11,782 nucleotides of DNA from WFZT01 sp964398355 (GTDB lineage Bacteria > Hydrothermota > Hydrothermia > B15-G9 > WFZT01): NCBI GenBank assembly GCA_964398355.1, contig CAYNMM010000021.1, forward strand, positions 1-11,782, in the 5' to 3' direction. The notes under the pieces were generated by a model. The model was not told the origin of the DNA. It saw only the letters and a list, made by a program, of their open reading frames with translations, and did no database searches. Positions 4,890 to 11,782 of this stretch are shown piece by piece. A program made the translations under genes and the position numbers. Each line of letters starts with the position of its first letter. Position 1 is the first letter of the stretch.

Positions 4890-7250
4890 ATGTTAGAAGT
4901 AATGATGTTACTTATAACTTTTGTGAGACAGCCAGTGCTGGTTGAGTTCTCCATGCCAGTAGATTCATTCAAAAAATTTGATCGGGCGCCAGTTGGAAAA
5001 ATCTTTATGCAGCCTGACTACAAATCATGGACTTTTATTGGCCCGGAGCCGATCACGAACGAATACTGGTCCGGTGCCAGCGTAAGTGGAAGGGTTACCT
5101 CAATAGCCGTTGACCCGACGAATAGTTTGGTGGTGTATATCACAGGTGCACAGGGAGGTGTCTGGAAAACGACAGACGGTGGGACCACATGGACCCCATT
5201 AACTGATGGTCTATCATCACTGGCGTCTGGATATGTTACCATAGATCCAAACAATAATTTGACACTCTATTATGGAACGGGTGAACTTCACTATTGCGGG
5301 GATTGTTTTTACGGAGATGGGCTTTTTAAATCCACAGACGGTGGTACAACGTGGACGAAAATAGCCACTACGGCACAGGTCGGCACCAGAATTTCAAAAA
5401 TAGTTGTTGATCCCTCGAATTCAAACCACATATTTGTAGCGGGTAATTATGGCCTTATTGTTTCAACAGATGGTGGAAGTACATGGAGTGTCGCTTCAAG
5501 TGTTGGTCAGTGCAATGATGTGGAAATTGATCCTGTAAATCCTGCAAATATTTATGCTTCTTTTTATGGGCAGGGGGTCTACAAATCAACGGATGGCGGA
5601 TTGACCTGGACCCAGCTTTCGGGAGGTCTACCCACAACGGGATTTACAAGGATTGAGCTTGCAGTAGCACCATCAAATCCGCTTGTAATCTATGCAAGTT
5701 TTGCCTCAACCACCTATTCTCTACTTGGACTATATAAATCGACGGATGGAGGAGTAACATGGACACAACTTACAAATACACCGGATTATTTAACTCCCCA
5801 GGGATTCTATGATCACTGTATTATTGTTGATCCCCTAAATCCGGATGTTGTCTATGCAGGTGGAGTGTACCCATATCCTGGTAGTACTAATCATGGTCTG
5901 GAAATGAGTACGGACGGTGGAGCTACCTGGACAGATATAACCATTGCAAGTGATGGTACAAAACTACACCCGGATATCCAGACACTCGCAATCTCATCTA
6001 ATGGAGAACTATGGGTTGGAACTGATGGTGGGGTATGGAAAACTGCATCTCCAGGTGTCACATGGACAGATTTGAATGCCACTCTTGGTATAACTCAATT
6101 TTACACAGTAGGTTTACATCCAACGAGATCTGACAGTATGCTCGGTGGTACGCAGGATAACGGTACGCCAGGGTACTCCGGTACATTATCATGGGATGAG
6201 GTGACCAGTGGTGATGGAGGCCCGTGTTTGTTCGATTGGTATAACCCCGGATATTATTTTACGACCTACATTAAATTTCAGAACATATATGAATATTACA
6301 ATGGAACGTATCAAACTGATATAGCTGGACCATGGGTTTCTCTTGGAGATCGCGCAAGCTGGGCGAATGGGCCTTTTGTGATGGATCCGGTGAATCACAA
6401 TGTCATGTATGTCGGAACTTATCGTGTATGGAAAACTGCCGACTATGGAAGTACATGGTCAGCTATTAGCGGAGATCTGACATCAGGAACAGGTGTATTA
6501 CTTTCTCTTGCTGTCGCACCGTCAAATACAAGTGTTATTTACACGGGGTCAAGTGACGGCTATGTTTTCAAAACCATTGATGGTGGTCTAACGTGGACAC
6601 AAATTGACGGTGGCCTTTTTGGTTCAAATCAGATAACCGATATAGTTGTAAACCCTACAAATAGTCAGGAAATTTATCTATCACTTGATGCATCAATAGG
6701 CTCAAGGGTCTACATGTCATCTGATGGTGGCACGACATGGAATGACATAACCGGTACACTACCGTCAGGATTGAGAGGATTGTCTCTTGCAGTCGATTTT
6801 CTCCCGACAGTTCCTCAAATTTACCTTGGTACAGATTATGGTGTTTATTTTACATCAGATAATGGTGCTACATGGTCCCTTGTTGGACCAGGATTACCCA
6901 ATCTTGCTGTATACGAGTTAAAGATAGATACTGCCAACGATTACATTGTCGCTGCAACTCATGGAAGGGGTGTGTGGAGGACACAGGTAATTTCTACATT
7001 GACACGTGAAAACCACATCGGCACTTCTGCGTTTAAATATTCATTCTCAACAGATGAAATAATTTTTGCAGGTCTTGACCCTGGGACTTCTTACAGGATT
7101 TATGTTTATAATTCGTCAGGTAGACTTGTGAAAATGAAGTACGTATCTGGGCAGAAATCTATATTGATTAAGACTTCTCCGGGTGTGTACTTTATTAGAA
7201 TAGACTTTAAAGGAAAAGAAAAATTTATCAAAGCTGTGGTTGTGAAATAG
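4890..7250 (+). CDS. Secreted Asp-box (BNR/sortilin-like) repeat protein with T9SS-type C-terminal domain
   Basis: Large extracellular or surface protein of unknown substrate. The ATG at 4890 follows AGGAGG (4879-4884) by 5 bases; a GTG at 4884 would lie inside that site, so I take the ATG (786 aa). Residues from about 45 to 700 hold at least ten Asp boxes of the form STDGGxTW (near residues 96, 149, 192, 234, 285, 341, 517, 563, 611 and 656) plus a degenerate one near 388. This indicates one or two sortilin/VPS10- or BNR-like beta-propellers. Residues 400-500 are non-repetitive. The last 75 residues form a beta-rich domain ending GVYFIRI...KFIKAVVVK, typical of T9SS type A sorting domains. 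The N-terminus has only a short hydrophobic stretch (VMMLLITFV) and no basic residue before it, an unusually weak signal peptide. Such repeats occur in sialidases and adhesins, but sialidase activity cannot be claimed. Confidence 0.85.
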   Translation: MLEVMMLLITFVRQPVLVEFSMPVDSFKKFDRAPVGKIFMQPDYKSWTFIGPEPITNEYWSGASVSGRVTSIAVDPTNSLVVYITGAQGGVWKTTDGGTTWTPLTDGLSSLASGYVTIDPNNNLTLYYGTGELHYCGDCFYGDGLFKSTDGGTTWTKIATTAQVGTRISKIVVDPSNSNHIFVAGNYGLIVSTDGGSTWSVASSVGQCNDVEIDPVNPANIYASFYGQGVYKSTDGGLTWTQLSGGLPTTGFTRIELAVAPSNPLVIYASFASTTYSLLGLYKSTDGGVTWTQLTNTPDYLTPQGFYDHCIIVDPLNPDVVYAGGVYPYPGSTNHGLEMSTDGGATWTDITIASDGTKLHPDIQTLAISSNGELWVGTDGGVWKTASPGVTWTDLNATLGITQFYTVGLHPTRSDSMLGGTQDNGTPGYSGTLSWDEVTSGDGGPCLFDWYNPGYYFTTYIKFQNIYEYYNGTYQTDIAGPWVSLGDRASWANGPFVMDPVNHNVMYVGTYRVWKTADYGSTWSAISGDLTSGTGVLLSLAVAPSNTSVIYTGSSDGYVFKTIDGGLTWTQIDGGLFGSNQITDIVVNPTNSQEIYLSLDASIGSRVYMSSDGGTTWNDITGTLPSGLRGLSLAVDFLPTVPQIYLGTDYGVYFTSDNGATWSLVGPGLPNLAVYELKIDTANDYIVAATHGRGVWRTQVISTLTRENHIGTSAFKYSFSTDEIIFAGLDPGTSYRIYVYNSSGRLVKMKYVSGQKSILIKTSPGVYFIRIDFKGKEKFIKAVVVK

Positions 7251-7285
7251 CATGATAATTACGGATTTCCCAAAATGTTAGTAAT

Positions 7286-7314
7286 TTGAAAGAACTTACG
7301 AGAAAAGGTATAAT
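7286..7314 (+). promoter_or_regulatory. metG promoter, TTGAAA-N17-TATAAT
   Basis: TTGAAA (7286-7291, 5/6) and TATAAT (7309-7314, 6/6) are separated by 17 bases. Transcription should start near 7321, so the leader before metG is about 24 nt and holds little more than the Shine-Dalgarno AAGGAG (7331-7336). metG is therefore its own transcription unit. Confidence 0.82.
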
Positions 7315-7344
7315 TTATCAAATTTTTCAAAAGGAGTGGCCCAG

Positions 7345-9381
7345 ATGGAAAAGATATTGGTTACGAGTGCGTTGCCATATGCTAATGGTCCTTTACATAT
7401 CGGACACATTGCCGGGGCGTATCTCCCCGCAGATATTTACGTGAGATACAAACGACTTAAAGGTGATGATGTCATTTACATTTGTGGAACTGACGAGCAC
7501 GGTGTGGCAATCACTATAGCAGCCGAAAAAAAAGGTATAACCCCGAAGGAACTTGTAGATTTTTACTATAATGATATAAAAAATAGCTTTGAAAAACTTG
7601 GCATTTCCTTTGATAACTTTTCGCGGACTTCAAAGCCTGTTCATTACAAGACTTCTCAGGACTTCTTTTTAAGAATTTATGAGAAAGGATTTATCTACAA
7701 AAAAGAGATAGAGCAATTTTATTGTCCAAATTGTAAAAGGTTTCTGCCTGATAGATATGTGGAAGGGACGTGTCCATACTGTGGTCATCCTAACGCGAGA
7801 GGTGACCAATGTGAGAAGTGCGGGAGATGGCTTGAACCAACAGAATTAATTAACCCAAGATGTGCTATTTGTGGGACCACTCCGGTTATTAAAAAGACTT
7901 ATCATTATTATTTTAAACTTTCTGAGTTTTCAGAGCCATTGAAAAAGTGGCTTGAATCAAAAAATTGGAAAGAAAATGTAAAAAATACAGCTCTCGGATG
8001 GATAAAAGAAGGATTGAAGGATAGAGCAATAACGCGGGATCTTGAATGGGGCGTTCCAGTCCCTCTGCCAGAAGCCAAAGGTAAGGTTCTTTACGTATGG
8101 TTTGATGCCCCTATTGGATACATTTCGTCGACAAAGGAGTGGGCAGAGAAAATAGGAGAGCCCGATAGATGGAAAGATTATTGGCTCGATCCGAATACTA
8201 AACTTATTCATTTTATAGGCAAAGATAATATTGTATTCCATGCAATCGTTTGGCCAGCAATGTTGATGGCTCATGGAGATTTTGTCCTTCCAGATAATGT
8301 CCCGGCCAATGAGTTTATGAATTTGATGGGGGATAAAATATCAACCTCACGTGGATGGGCAATCTGGATACCGGAGTTTGTTGATTCCTTTGGACCGGAT
8401 TACGTGAGATTTGGTCTGGCTTTTGCACTGCCGGAGTATAAAGATTCAGACTTCAACTTTTATGAATTTCAGCAGAGAGTTAATTCTGAACTTGCAGATA
8501 ATTTTGGGAATTTTGTTAACAGAACGTTGAGTTTTATTAAGAATTACCTTGGTGGTCGCATTCCGGAAGCAAAAAATTTCAAAGATATGGATCTCGAGGT
8601 GATAAATGCCATTGAAGAAGCACCATCGAAAGTTGGCTCTCTTCTCGAAAGGTTCGAAATGAGGAAGGCTCTCCGTGAGGTACTGGATCTCTCCAATCTC
8701 GCTAATAGGTACTTTGACTACAAGAAACCCTGGGTCACCCGTAAAAGTGACCCTGAAGAGACAGCGAGAACACTTTATCTCTGTGCCTCGCTTGTTAAAA
8801 CGTTATCAGTTCTTGCAGAACCTTTTATCCCGTTTGGAGCCCAGAAAATCAGAAGCATGCTAAATATCAAAGACAGATTAACATGGCAGGATGCCGGTGA
8901 AGTAAACCTACCAGCTGGTCTCGAACTTGGAAAGATTGAGATTCTTTACAGAAAAATAACTGACGATAAAATTGCGAATGAAGTTGATAAATTACATTCC
9001 AGGCTGAAGAAGCCTGAGGAGGAAAAGAAAGTGGAGGACAGGACAACGGAAAAAGAAAAAATTTCCTATGACGAATTTCAAAAATTGGATATCAGAATTG
9101 GAAAGATTATTACTGCAGAAAAGATTAAAGGCGCGGATAGACTGTTGAAATTAAAAGTGGACCTGGGAGATAAGGTTGTAACACTTGTCGCTGGCATTGC
9201 TAAGTTCTATAATCCTGAAGATGTAATCGGCAGAGAGTTGCCTGTCTTGGCAAATCTTGAGCCAAGAAAGATCCGGGGTATATTATCAGAGGGAATGATC
9301 CTGGCAGCCGTAGATAATGATGGAAAAGTTGTCTTGTTAAATCCAGATAAAGAAGTTCCACCTGGTACCAGAGTGAGTTAA
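7345..9381 (+). CDS. metG: Methionyl-tRNA synthetase
   Basis: Charges tRNA-Met with methionine using ATP. The start is ATG 7345, 8 bases after AAGGAG (7331-7336); an upstream GTG at 7336 overlaps that site and is unlikely. The 678 residues are the size of the long E. coli-type enzyme. The class I signature HIGH is at 18-21. The connective peptide carries four CxxC motifs (C127/C130, C143/C146, C156/C159, C173/C176), as in the two-zinc-knuckle type. The KMSKS loop reads KISTS (331-335) followed by RGWAIW, a variant known in some bacterial MetRS clades. After a charged linker (near 555-572), residues 573-678 form a Trbp111-like OB-fold tRNA-binding domain (DIRIGKI... to PGTRVS) that usually mediates dimerisation. 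No terminator is evident after the gene. Confidence 0.97.
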   Translation: MEKILVTSALPYANGPLHIGHIAGAYLPADIYVRYKRLKGDDVIYICGTDEHGVAITIAAEKKGITPKELVDFYYNDIKNSFEKLGISFDNFSRTSKPVHYKTSQDFFLRIYEKGFIYKKEIEQFYCPNCKRFLPDRYVEGTCPYCGHPNARGDQCEKCGRWLEPTELINPRCAICGTTPVIKKTYHYYFKLSEFSEPLKKWLESKNWKENVKNTALGWIKEGLKDRAITRDLEWGVPVPLPEAKGKVLYVWFDAPIGYISSTKEWAEKIGEPDRWKDYWLDPNTKLIHFIGKDNIVFHAIVWPAMLMAHGDFVLPDNVPANEFMNLMGDKISTSRGWAIWIPEFVDSFGPDYVRFGLAFALPEYKDSDFNFYEFQQRVNSELADNFGNFVNRTLSFIKNYLGGRIPEAKNFKDMDLEVINAIEEAPSKVGSLLERFEMRKALREVLDLSNLANRYFDYKKPWVTRKSDPEETARTLYLCASLVKTLSVLAEPFIPFGAQKIRSMLNIKDRLTWQDAGEVNLPAGLELGKIEILYRKITDDKIANEVDKLHSRLKKPEEEKKVEDRTTEKEKISYDEFQKLDIRIGKIITAEKIKGADRLLKLKVDLGDKVVTLVAGIAKFYNPEDVIGRELPVLANLEPRKIRGILSEGMILAAVDNDGKVVLLNPDKEVPPGTRVS

Positions 9382-9596
9382 ATAGCAAAGAAAACAAAAG
9401 ATACTAATAATTTTCTCCCGGATTTTTAATATACTTTCAAATCCTCAATTTTACGGGTTTCTGTTAATTCTCATAACTTTTTTGTCTAAAAATTGCGGGA
9501 TCACAGAGCCATTACATAAAAAATCGGAATACTAACTCATAGTTTATATATCCAGGGCCACCTGAGAATCCATTCCATTCTGGAAGAATCTGGTAT
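9382..9596. other. Convergent intergenic region between metG and the peroxiredoxin gene
   Basis: About 215 AT-rich bases lie between two converging genes. I find no strong hairpin with a U-run. The most notable content is a short minus-strand stretch that reads like protein (see the 9512-9607 entry). Confidence 0.5.
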
Positions 9597-9607
9597 TTAA
9601 TTCCTCG
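9512..9607 (-). pseudogene. Possible 3' remnant of a lost gene
   Basis: Directly after the peroxiredoxin stop, another minus-strand frame stays open for about 31 codons and ends at TAA (9512-9514). It reads ...ILPEWNGFSGGPG..., then YINYELVFRFFM. The Gly/aromatic pattern and the alternating hydrophobic end resemble the last strand of an outer-membrane protein. It has no start codon or Shine-Dalgarno, and a TAG lies just before it. It may be gene debris or pure chance; no homology can be shown here. Confidence 0.2.
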
Positions 9608-10067
9608 CTATCTGTTCAAGTATACTTTTTACTTCCTCTACATGTCCCTTAACTTTTACGTTTCTCCAAATATGCCTTACGATTCCATCTGGATCGATGA
9701 GGAATGTACTCCTTTCTGTCCCGTAATACTCTCTTCCATACCGTTTTTTGAGTTTCCATGCACCATATTTCTCAATTACCTTGTGTTCTGGATCACTAAG
9801 TAAGGTAATTTTAAGATGGTGTTTTTCAACAAACTTTTTGTGGCTTTTGACGGAATCCTTACTGATTCCAATGATAACAGCACCGAGTTTTTCGAACTCT
9901 TTTAGATGTTCTGTGAACTCGACAGCCTCTCGAGTGCAACCACTTGTGTTATCTTTAGGATAAAAGTAGAGTACAACCCATTTCCCTTTGAGATCGTGGA
10001 GGCAAATTGTTTCCTCAAATTGATTTTCGAGGCAAAAATCAGGTGCCACATCTCCTGTATTTAACAT
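9597..10067 (-). CDS. bcp: Peroxiredoxin, PrxQ/Bcp type, without the usual resolving cysteine
   Basis: Thiol peroxidase that reduces hydrogen peroxide and organic peroxides in the cytoplasm. With ATG at 10067 the protein has 156 residues, the normal Bcp length. GGGAGG (10073-10078) lies 5 bases upstream, and a longer reading to 10121 has no Shine-Dalgarno. The thioredoxin fold is recognisable: GDVAPDF (5-11), YFYPKDNTSGCT with peroxidatic Cys44, and R119 in GTERSTFLIDPDG (116-128). In most PrxQ proteins the resolving Cys sits five residues after the peroxidatic one; here that residue is Val49. The only other cysteines are C12 and C22. The enzyme may therefore work as a 1-Cys type or use an atypical partner. 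It has its own promoter and faces away from the next plus-strand unit. Confidence 0.92.
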   Translation of the reverse strand: MLNTGDVAPDFCLENQFEETICLHDLKGKWVVLYFYPKDNTSGCTREAVEFTEHLKEFEKLGAVIIGISKDSVKSHKKFVEKHHLKITLLSDPEHKVIEKYGAWKLKKRYGREYYGTERSTFLIDPDGIVRHIWRNVKVKGHVEEVKSILEQIARN

Positions 10068-10106
10068 CGTTACCTCCCGAGAAATTATTTGACGTATTTT
10101 TAAAAA

Positions 10107-10135
10107 ATTATAATTTTCCACATCCTGAATTTAAA
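10107..10135 (-). promoter_or_regulatory. Peroxiredoxin promoter, TTTAAA-N17-TATAAT
   Basis: On the minus strand the -10 box is TATAAT (10107-10112) and the -35 box is TTTAAA (10130-10135, 4/6), with a 17-base spacer. This gives a start near 10100 and a leader of about 33 nt. If so, an ATG at 10121 would lie upstream of the transcript, which supports the start at 10067. No OxyR- or PerR-like site stands out. Confidence 0.65.
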
Positions 10136-10226
10136 GCCTTTTTTCACTAACGGGATCTTTGTGCAATAGAAAAACGATGTATTTATGCGGGTTTCCAGGT
10201 TAGATGACTTATATCAAGCTGAGGTC

Positions 10227-10255
10227 TTGCTTTAGCTCTTTTATTTCAGTATGAT
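10227..10255 (+). promoter_or_regulatory. Candidate promoter of the PilT-like unit, TTGCTT-N17-TATGAT
   Basis: TTGCTT (10227-10232, 3/6) and TATGAT (10250-10255, 5/6) have a 17-base spacer. The predicted transcript start near 10262 falls at or just before the start codon of the 77-aa gene, so the mRNA may be leaderless. Confidence 0.5.
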
Positions 10256-10264
10256 TAATCCGAT

Positions 10265-10498
10265 GTGGACGAAAAGATGAGAGAAATTGTTGTAGAAGCC
10301 ATAAATAGAAATAAAAAAGGGTGGAGACCCGACCTTCTGAAAAAGCTAAAGAGAGAATATCCGGAACTCTACAAGCAGTTAATTTTCCTTGAGGAGCAAA
10401 TAAATTCAAAATTAGTGGATGGGGCTGGGGAAAATGAGATAAAACCTCTCATCAAAAGGTGGGAAAAACTTATAGAGGAGATTAAGGGGAAGGTTTGA
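10265..10498 (+). CDS. Small charged helical protein of unknown function (77 aa)
   Basis: I do not recognise this gene. It encodes 77 residues rich in Lys, Glu, Leu and Ile, with no signal peptide, membrane segment or cysteine. The pattern suggests two or three amphipathic helices (near 1-35, 36-50 and 57-77), possibly a helical hairpin. The frame is closed upstream by TAA at 10256-10258, so the start must be GTG 10265 or ATG 10277 (73 aa). Neither has a Shine-Dalgarno, unlike every other main gene here. Its stop shares one base with the start of the PilT-like gene (TGATG), so the two are almost surely co-transcribed and coupled. A role with the PilT-like protein is inferred only from this coupling. 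Confidence 0.7.
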   Translation: MDEKMREIVVEAINRNKKGWRPDLLKKLKREYPELYKQLIFLEEQINSKLVDGAGENEIKPLIKRWEKLIEEIKGKV

Positions 10499-11430
10499 TG
10501 GTTGATGCCTCCTTTGTGAATGAGCTGATCAGCAAGATGATAGAGAAGGATGCCTACGAGGGTGTTTTTGTTGCAGGGGCGAAACCCGTGCTCAGAACCG
10601 AAGCAGGTATATATAAATTTAAAGAAACTCCACTTTCTACCGAAGATGTGATACAGTTGCTTGTACTTCTCAGACAAAAGTCCAAACTTGCGAATACACC
10701 TCTTGATGAGGCAGGAGTGTTTTCCTTCGGAGTAAAAAGATTGGGTAGATTTTCGGTTGAATATCTTCAGCAGAGGGGATCCATAGTAGTTTTTTTGAGA
10801 CGAATGAGAGATAAAATTCCGGAACTTCGTGATTTTATCCAGTCTCGGGAGTTTCTACCTATTCTTATACATTTGCTTGGGAAAAACGGTTTATTTGTTA
10901 TAACCGGGACCAGCCAGACATTAAACACCATGATGGCCGCCTCAATCCTTACTTACCTATCGAAAAAGAGAGAGGGGATCATTTATACTCTTGAAAAACC
11001 GCAAACACATTTACTTAGGCATGGAAGAGCTATATTTATTCAGAGAGAGATAGGTACGGATGTGGGTAGTTTTCAGGAAGGTATATCACACGCCTTGAGT
11101 TTAAACGTTGATGTCCTATATTTAAATGATGTACCCGATGAACTGACTCTGAATGGTGTAATGAGAGCTGTGGAGAGAGGATTAACGGTTATGCTCGCAT
11201 TCTCATCTGCGAGCATTCCACATGCTTTGATGTATCTTGAAAACACCTCTATGAATACCATAACAGTTAGAGAGTTATTGTCAACTTCATTACTTTGCGT
11301 GATAAACCCGATTGATATAGAAAAATCTGGATTAAAATTCCAGTGGTTAATACGTAAAGAAGATGTGGTAAATCTAATTAGACTTGGGAATTTCTTTGAA
11401 CTCGAAAAATTCATTAAATCGTCGAGATAA
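10498..11430 (+). CDS. PilT-like protein with degenerate ATPase motifs (probable pseudo-ATPase)
   Basis: The 310 residues follow the plan of type IV pilus retraction ATPases (PilT/PilU, about 345 aa): an N-terminal PAS-like domain (about 1-115) and a RecA-like domain (about 120-270). The stretch IQREIGTDVGSFQEGISHALSLNVDV (181 to 206) matches the PilT pattern NQREV...F.EALRSALREDPDI. The catalytic motifs are lost. The Walker A region reads GTSQTLNTM (137-145) in place of GPTGSGKST, with Asn143 where the lysine should be. Walker B reads LNDVPD (209-214) in place of VGEMRD. The His-box reads LAFSSA (233-238) in place of GTLHTT. E166 of the Asp box remains. The frame is uninterrupted, which argues for a functional pseudoenzyme over decay. 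I take ATG 10498, which overlaps the previous stop; TTG 10495 is the alternative. It may regulate or scaffold a pilus motor. No other pilus gene is in view. Confidence 0.78.
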   Translation: MVDASFVNELISKMIEKDAYEGVFVAGAKPVLRTEAGIYKFKETPLSTEDVIQLLVLLRQKSKLANTPLDEAGVFSFGVKRLGRFSVEYLQQRGSIVVFLRRMRDKIPELRDFIQSREFLPILIHLLGKNGLFVITGTSQTLNTMMAASILTYLSKKREGIIYTLEKPQTHLLRHGRAIFIQREIGTDVGSFQEGISHALSLNVDVLYLNDVPDELTLNGVMRAVERGLTVMLAFSSASIPHALMYLENTSMNTITVRELLSTSLLCVINPIDIEKSGLKFQWLIRKEDVVNLIRLGNFFELEKFIKSSR

Positions 11431-11750
11431 ATTGTCAAAATTTTTGTAAGTTCTGTTGTGATGATCTTTAAATTTTTGGTTGCGTTTAATTAATTGTGTC
11501 TGAAAACACAACCTGGATATAAAAAGGATTTAGGTAAAAAATAGCTCTTTTTCTAATAAATCTCTTTAAAATCCGTGTTTGATTCTTAATGTAAACAACA
11601 TTTATTTTCGCCTCAACTCTTATTTAAAAGCCAAAGAGTATCACGAGGATCAAAGTGATTTTAATAACTCCCTAAGTATTTTAATGTGGGAATTGGAGTA
11701 TATTATTTTTAAAACTCTTAATCAGCCATTTGTTTTTACTATTTATGTGA
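11431..11750. other. AT-rich intergenic stretch with no clear gene
   Basis: I see no convincing coding sequence here. Two small inverted repeats are present: TTGTGT (11494-11499) with ACACAA (11506-11511), and ACTCTT (11616-11621) with AAGAGT (11634-11639). Neither is followed by a clean U-run on the plus strand, so no terminator for the PilT-like unit is called with confidence. Confidence 0.5.
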
Positions 11751-11782
11751 TTATGTTAGCTCTTTTAAGGCTTTGGCATTTT
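11751..11782 (-). CDS. Possible last codons of a minus-strand gene entering from the right
   Basis: The minus strand reads NAKALKELT then TAA (11751-11753), a plausible helical C-terminus that runs off the window edge. Ten codons are too few to identify a gene, and this may be chance. Confidence 0.25.
   Translation of the reverse strand, partial: NAKALKELT

Noticed and set aside
5160..6890. DNA-level tandem repeat or CRISPR-like array
   Set aside because: The recurring GATGGTGG...ACATGG-type motifs are codons of the Asp boxes, irregularly spaced and in frame; there are no uniform repeats with spacers anywhere in the window.
11753..11782. Start of a plus-strand gene (MLALLRLWHF...) at the right edge
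   Set aside because: There is no Shine-Dalgarno or promoter, and only ten codons are visible; the minus-strand reading ending at 11751 is more protein-like, though also weak.

Overview
The window looks like chromosomal DNA of a bacterium with an AT-rich genome. Shine-Dalgarno sites are strong (AGGAGG/AAGGAG) and promoters are sigma-70-like, several with TATAAT and exactly 17-base spacers. A secreted Asp-box protein ends in a type IX secretion (T9SS) sorting-domain-like tail, and the MetRS carries a KISTS signature with four CxxC zinc motifs. Together these suggest the wider FCB/Bacteroidota-like or WOR-3-like candidate lineages. That placement is inference from family knowledge, not a database result.

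Left part (1-4649): an almost complete threonine synthase gene (thrC, minus strand; only its last codons lie outside the window) is divergent from an arginine operon argC-argB-argG on the plus strand. The three arg genes are translationally packed, with overlaps of 4 and 13 bases. Between thrC and argC lie two promoters. The thrC promoter is TTTACA-N17-TATAAT. The arg promoter is a perfect TTGACA-N17-TATAAT, followed by a leader of about 190 nt. This leader is the most interesting part of the window. It can encode a 30-codon peptide ending FRFPYRRPF-stop, with three AGA codons in the last nine sense codons. A 9-bp hairpin follows immediately; its 5-bp outer extension pairs CCTTT (inside the last codons of the leader ORF) with AAAGG (the Shine-Dalgarno of a second, 17-codon ORF). 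The stop of that second ORF overlaps the argC start. This reads as a possible arginine-responsive translational attenuator.

Middle part (4650-9381): a very GC-rich perfect hairpin follows argG. Next come a 786-aa Asp-box/sortilin-like beta-propeller protein with a T9SS-like C-terminal domain, and then metG (methionyl-tRNA synthetase) with its own clear promoter.

Right part (9382-11782): a peroxiredoxin of the PrxQ/Bcp type (minus strand) lacks the usual resolving cysteine. Divergent from it is a two-gene unit: a 77-aa charged helical protein and a 310-aa protein that aligns along its length with the pilus retraction ATPase PilT but has lost Walker A, Walker B and His-box residues, so it is probably a pseudo-ATPase. 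The last 350 bases are AT-rich and hold no clear gene, except perhaps the last codons of a minus-strand gene entering from the right.

The genes form separate transcription units: amino-acid biosynthesis, a secreted surface protein, translation, oxidative-stress defence, and a type IV pilus-related unit.
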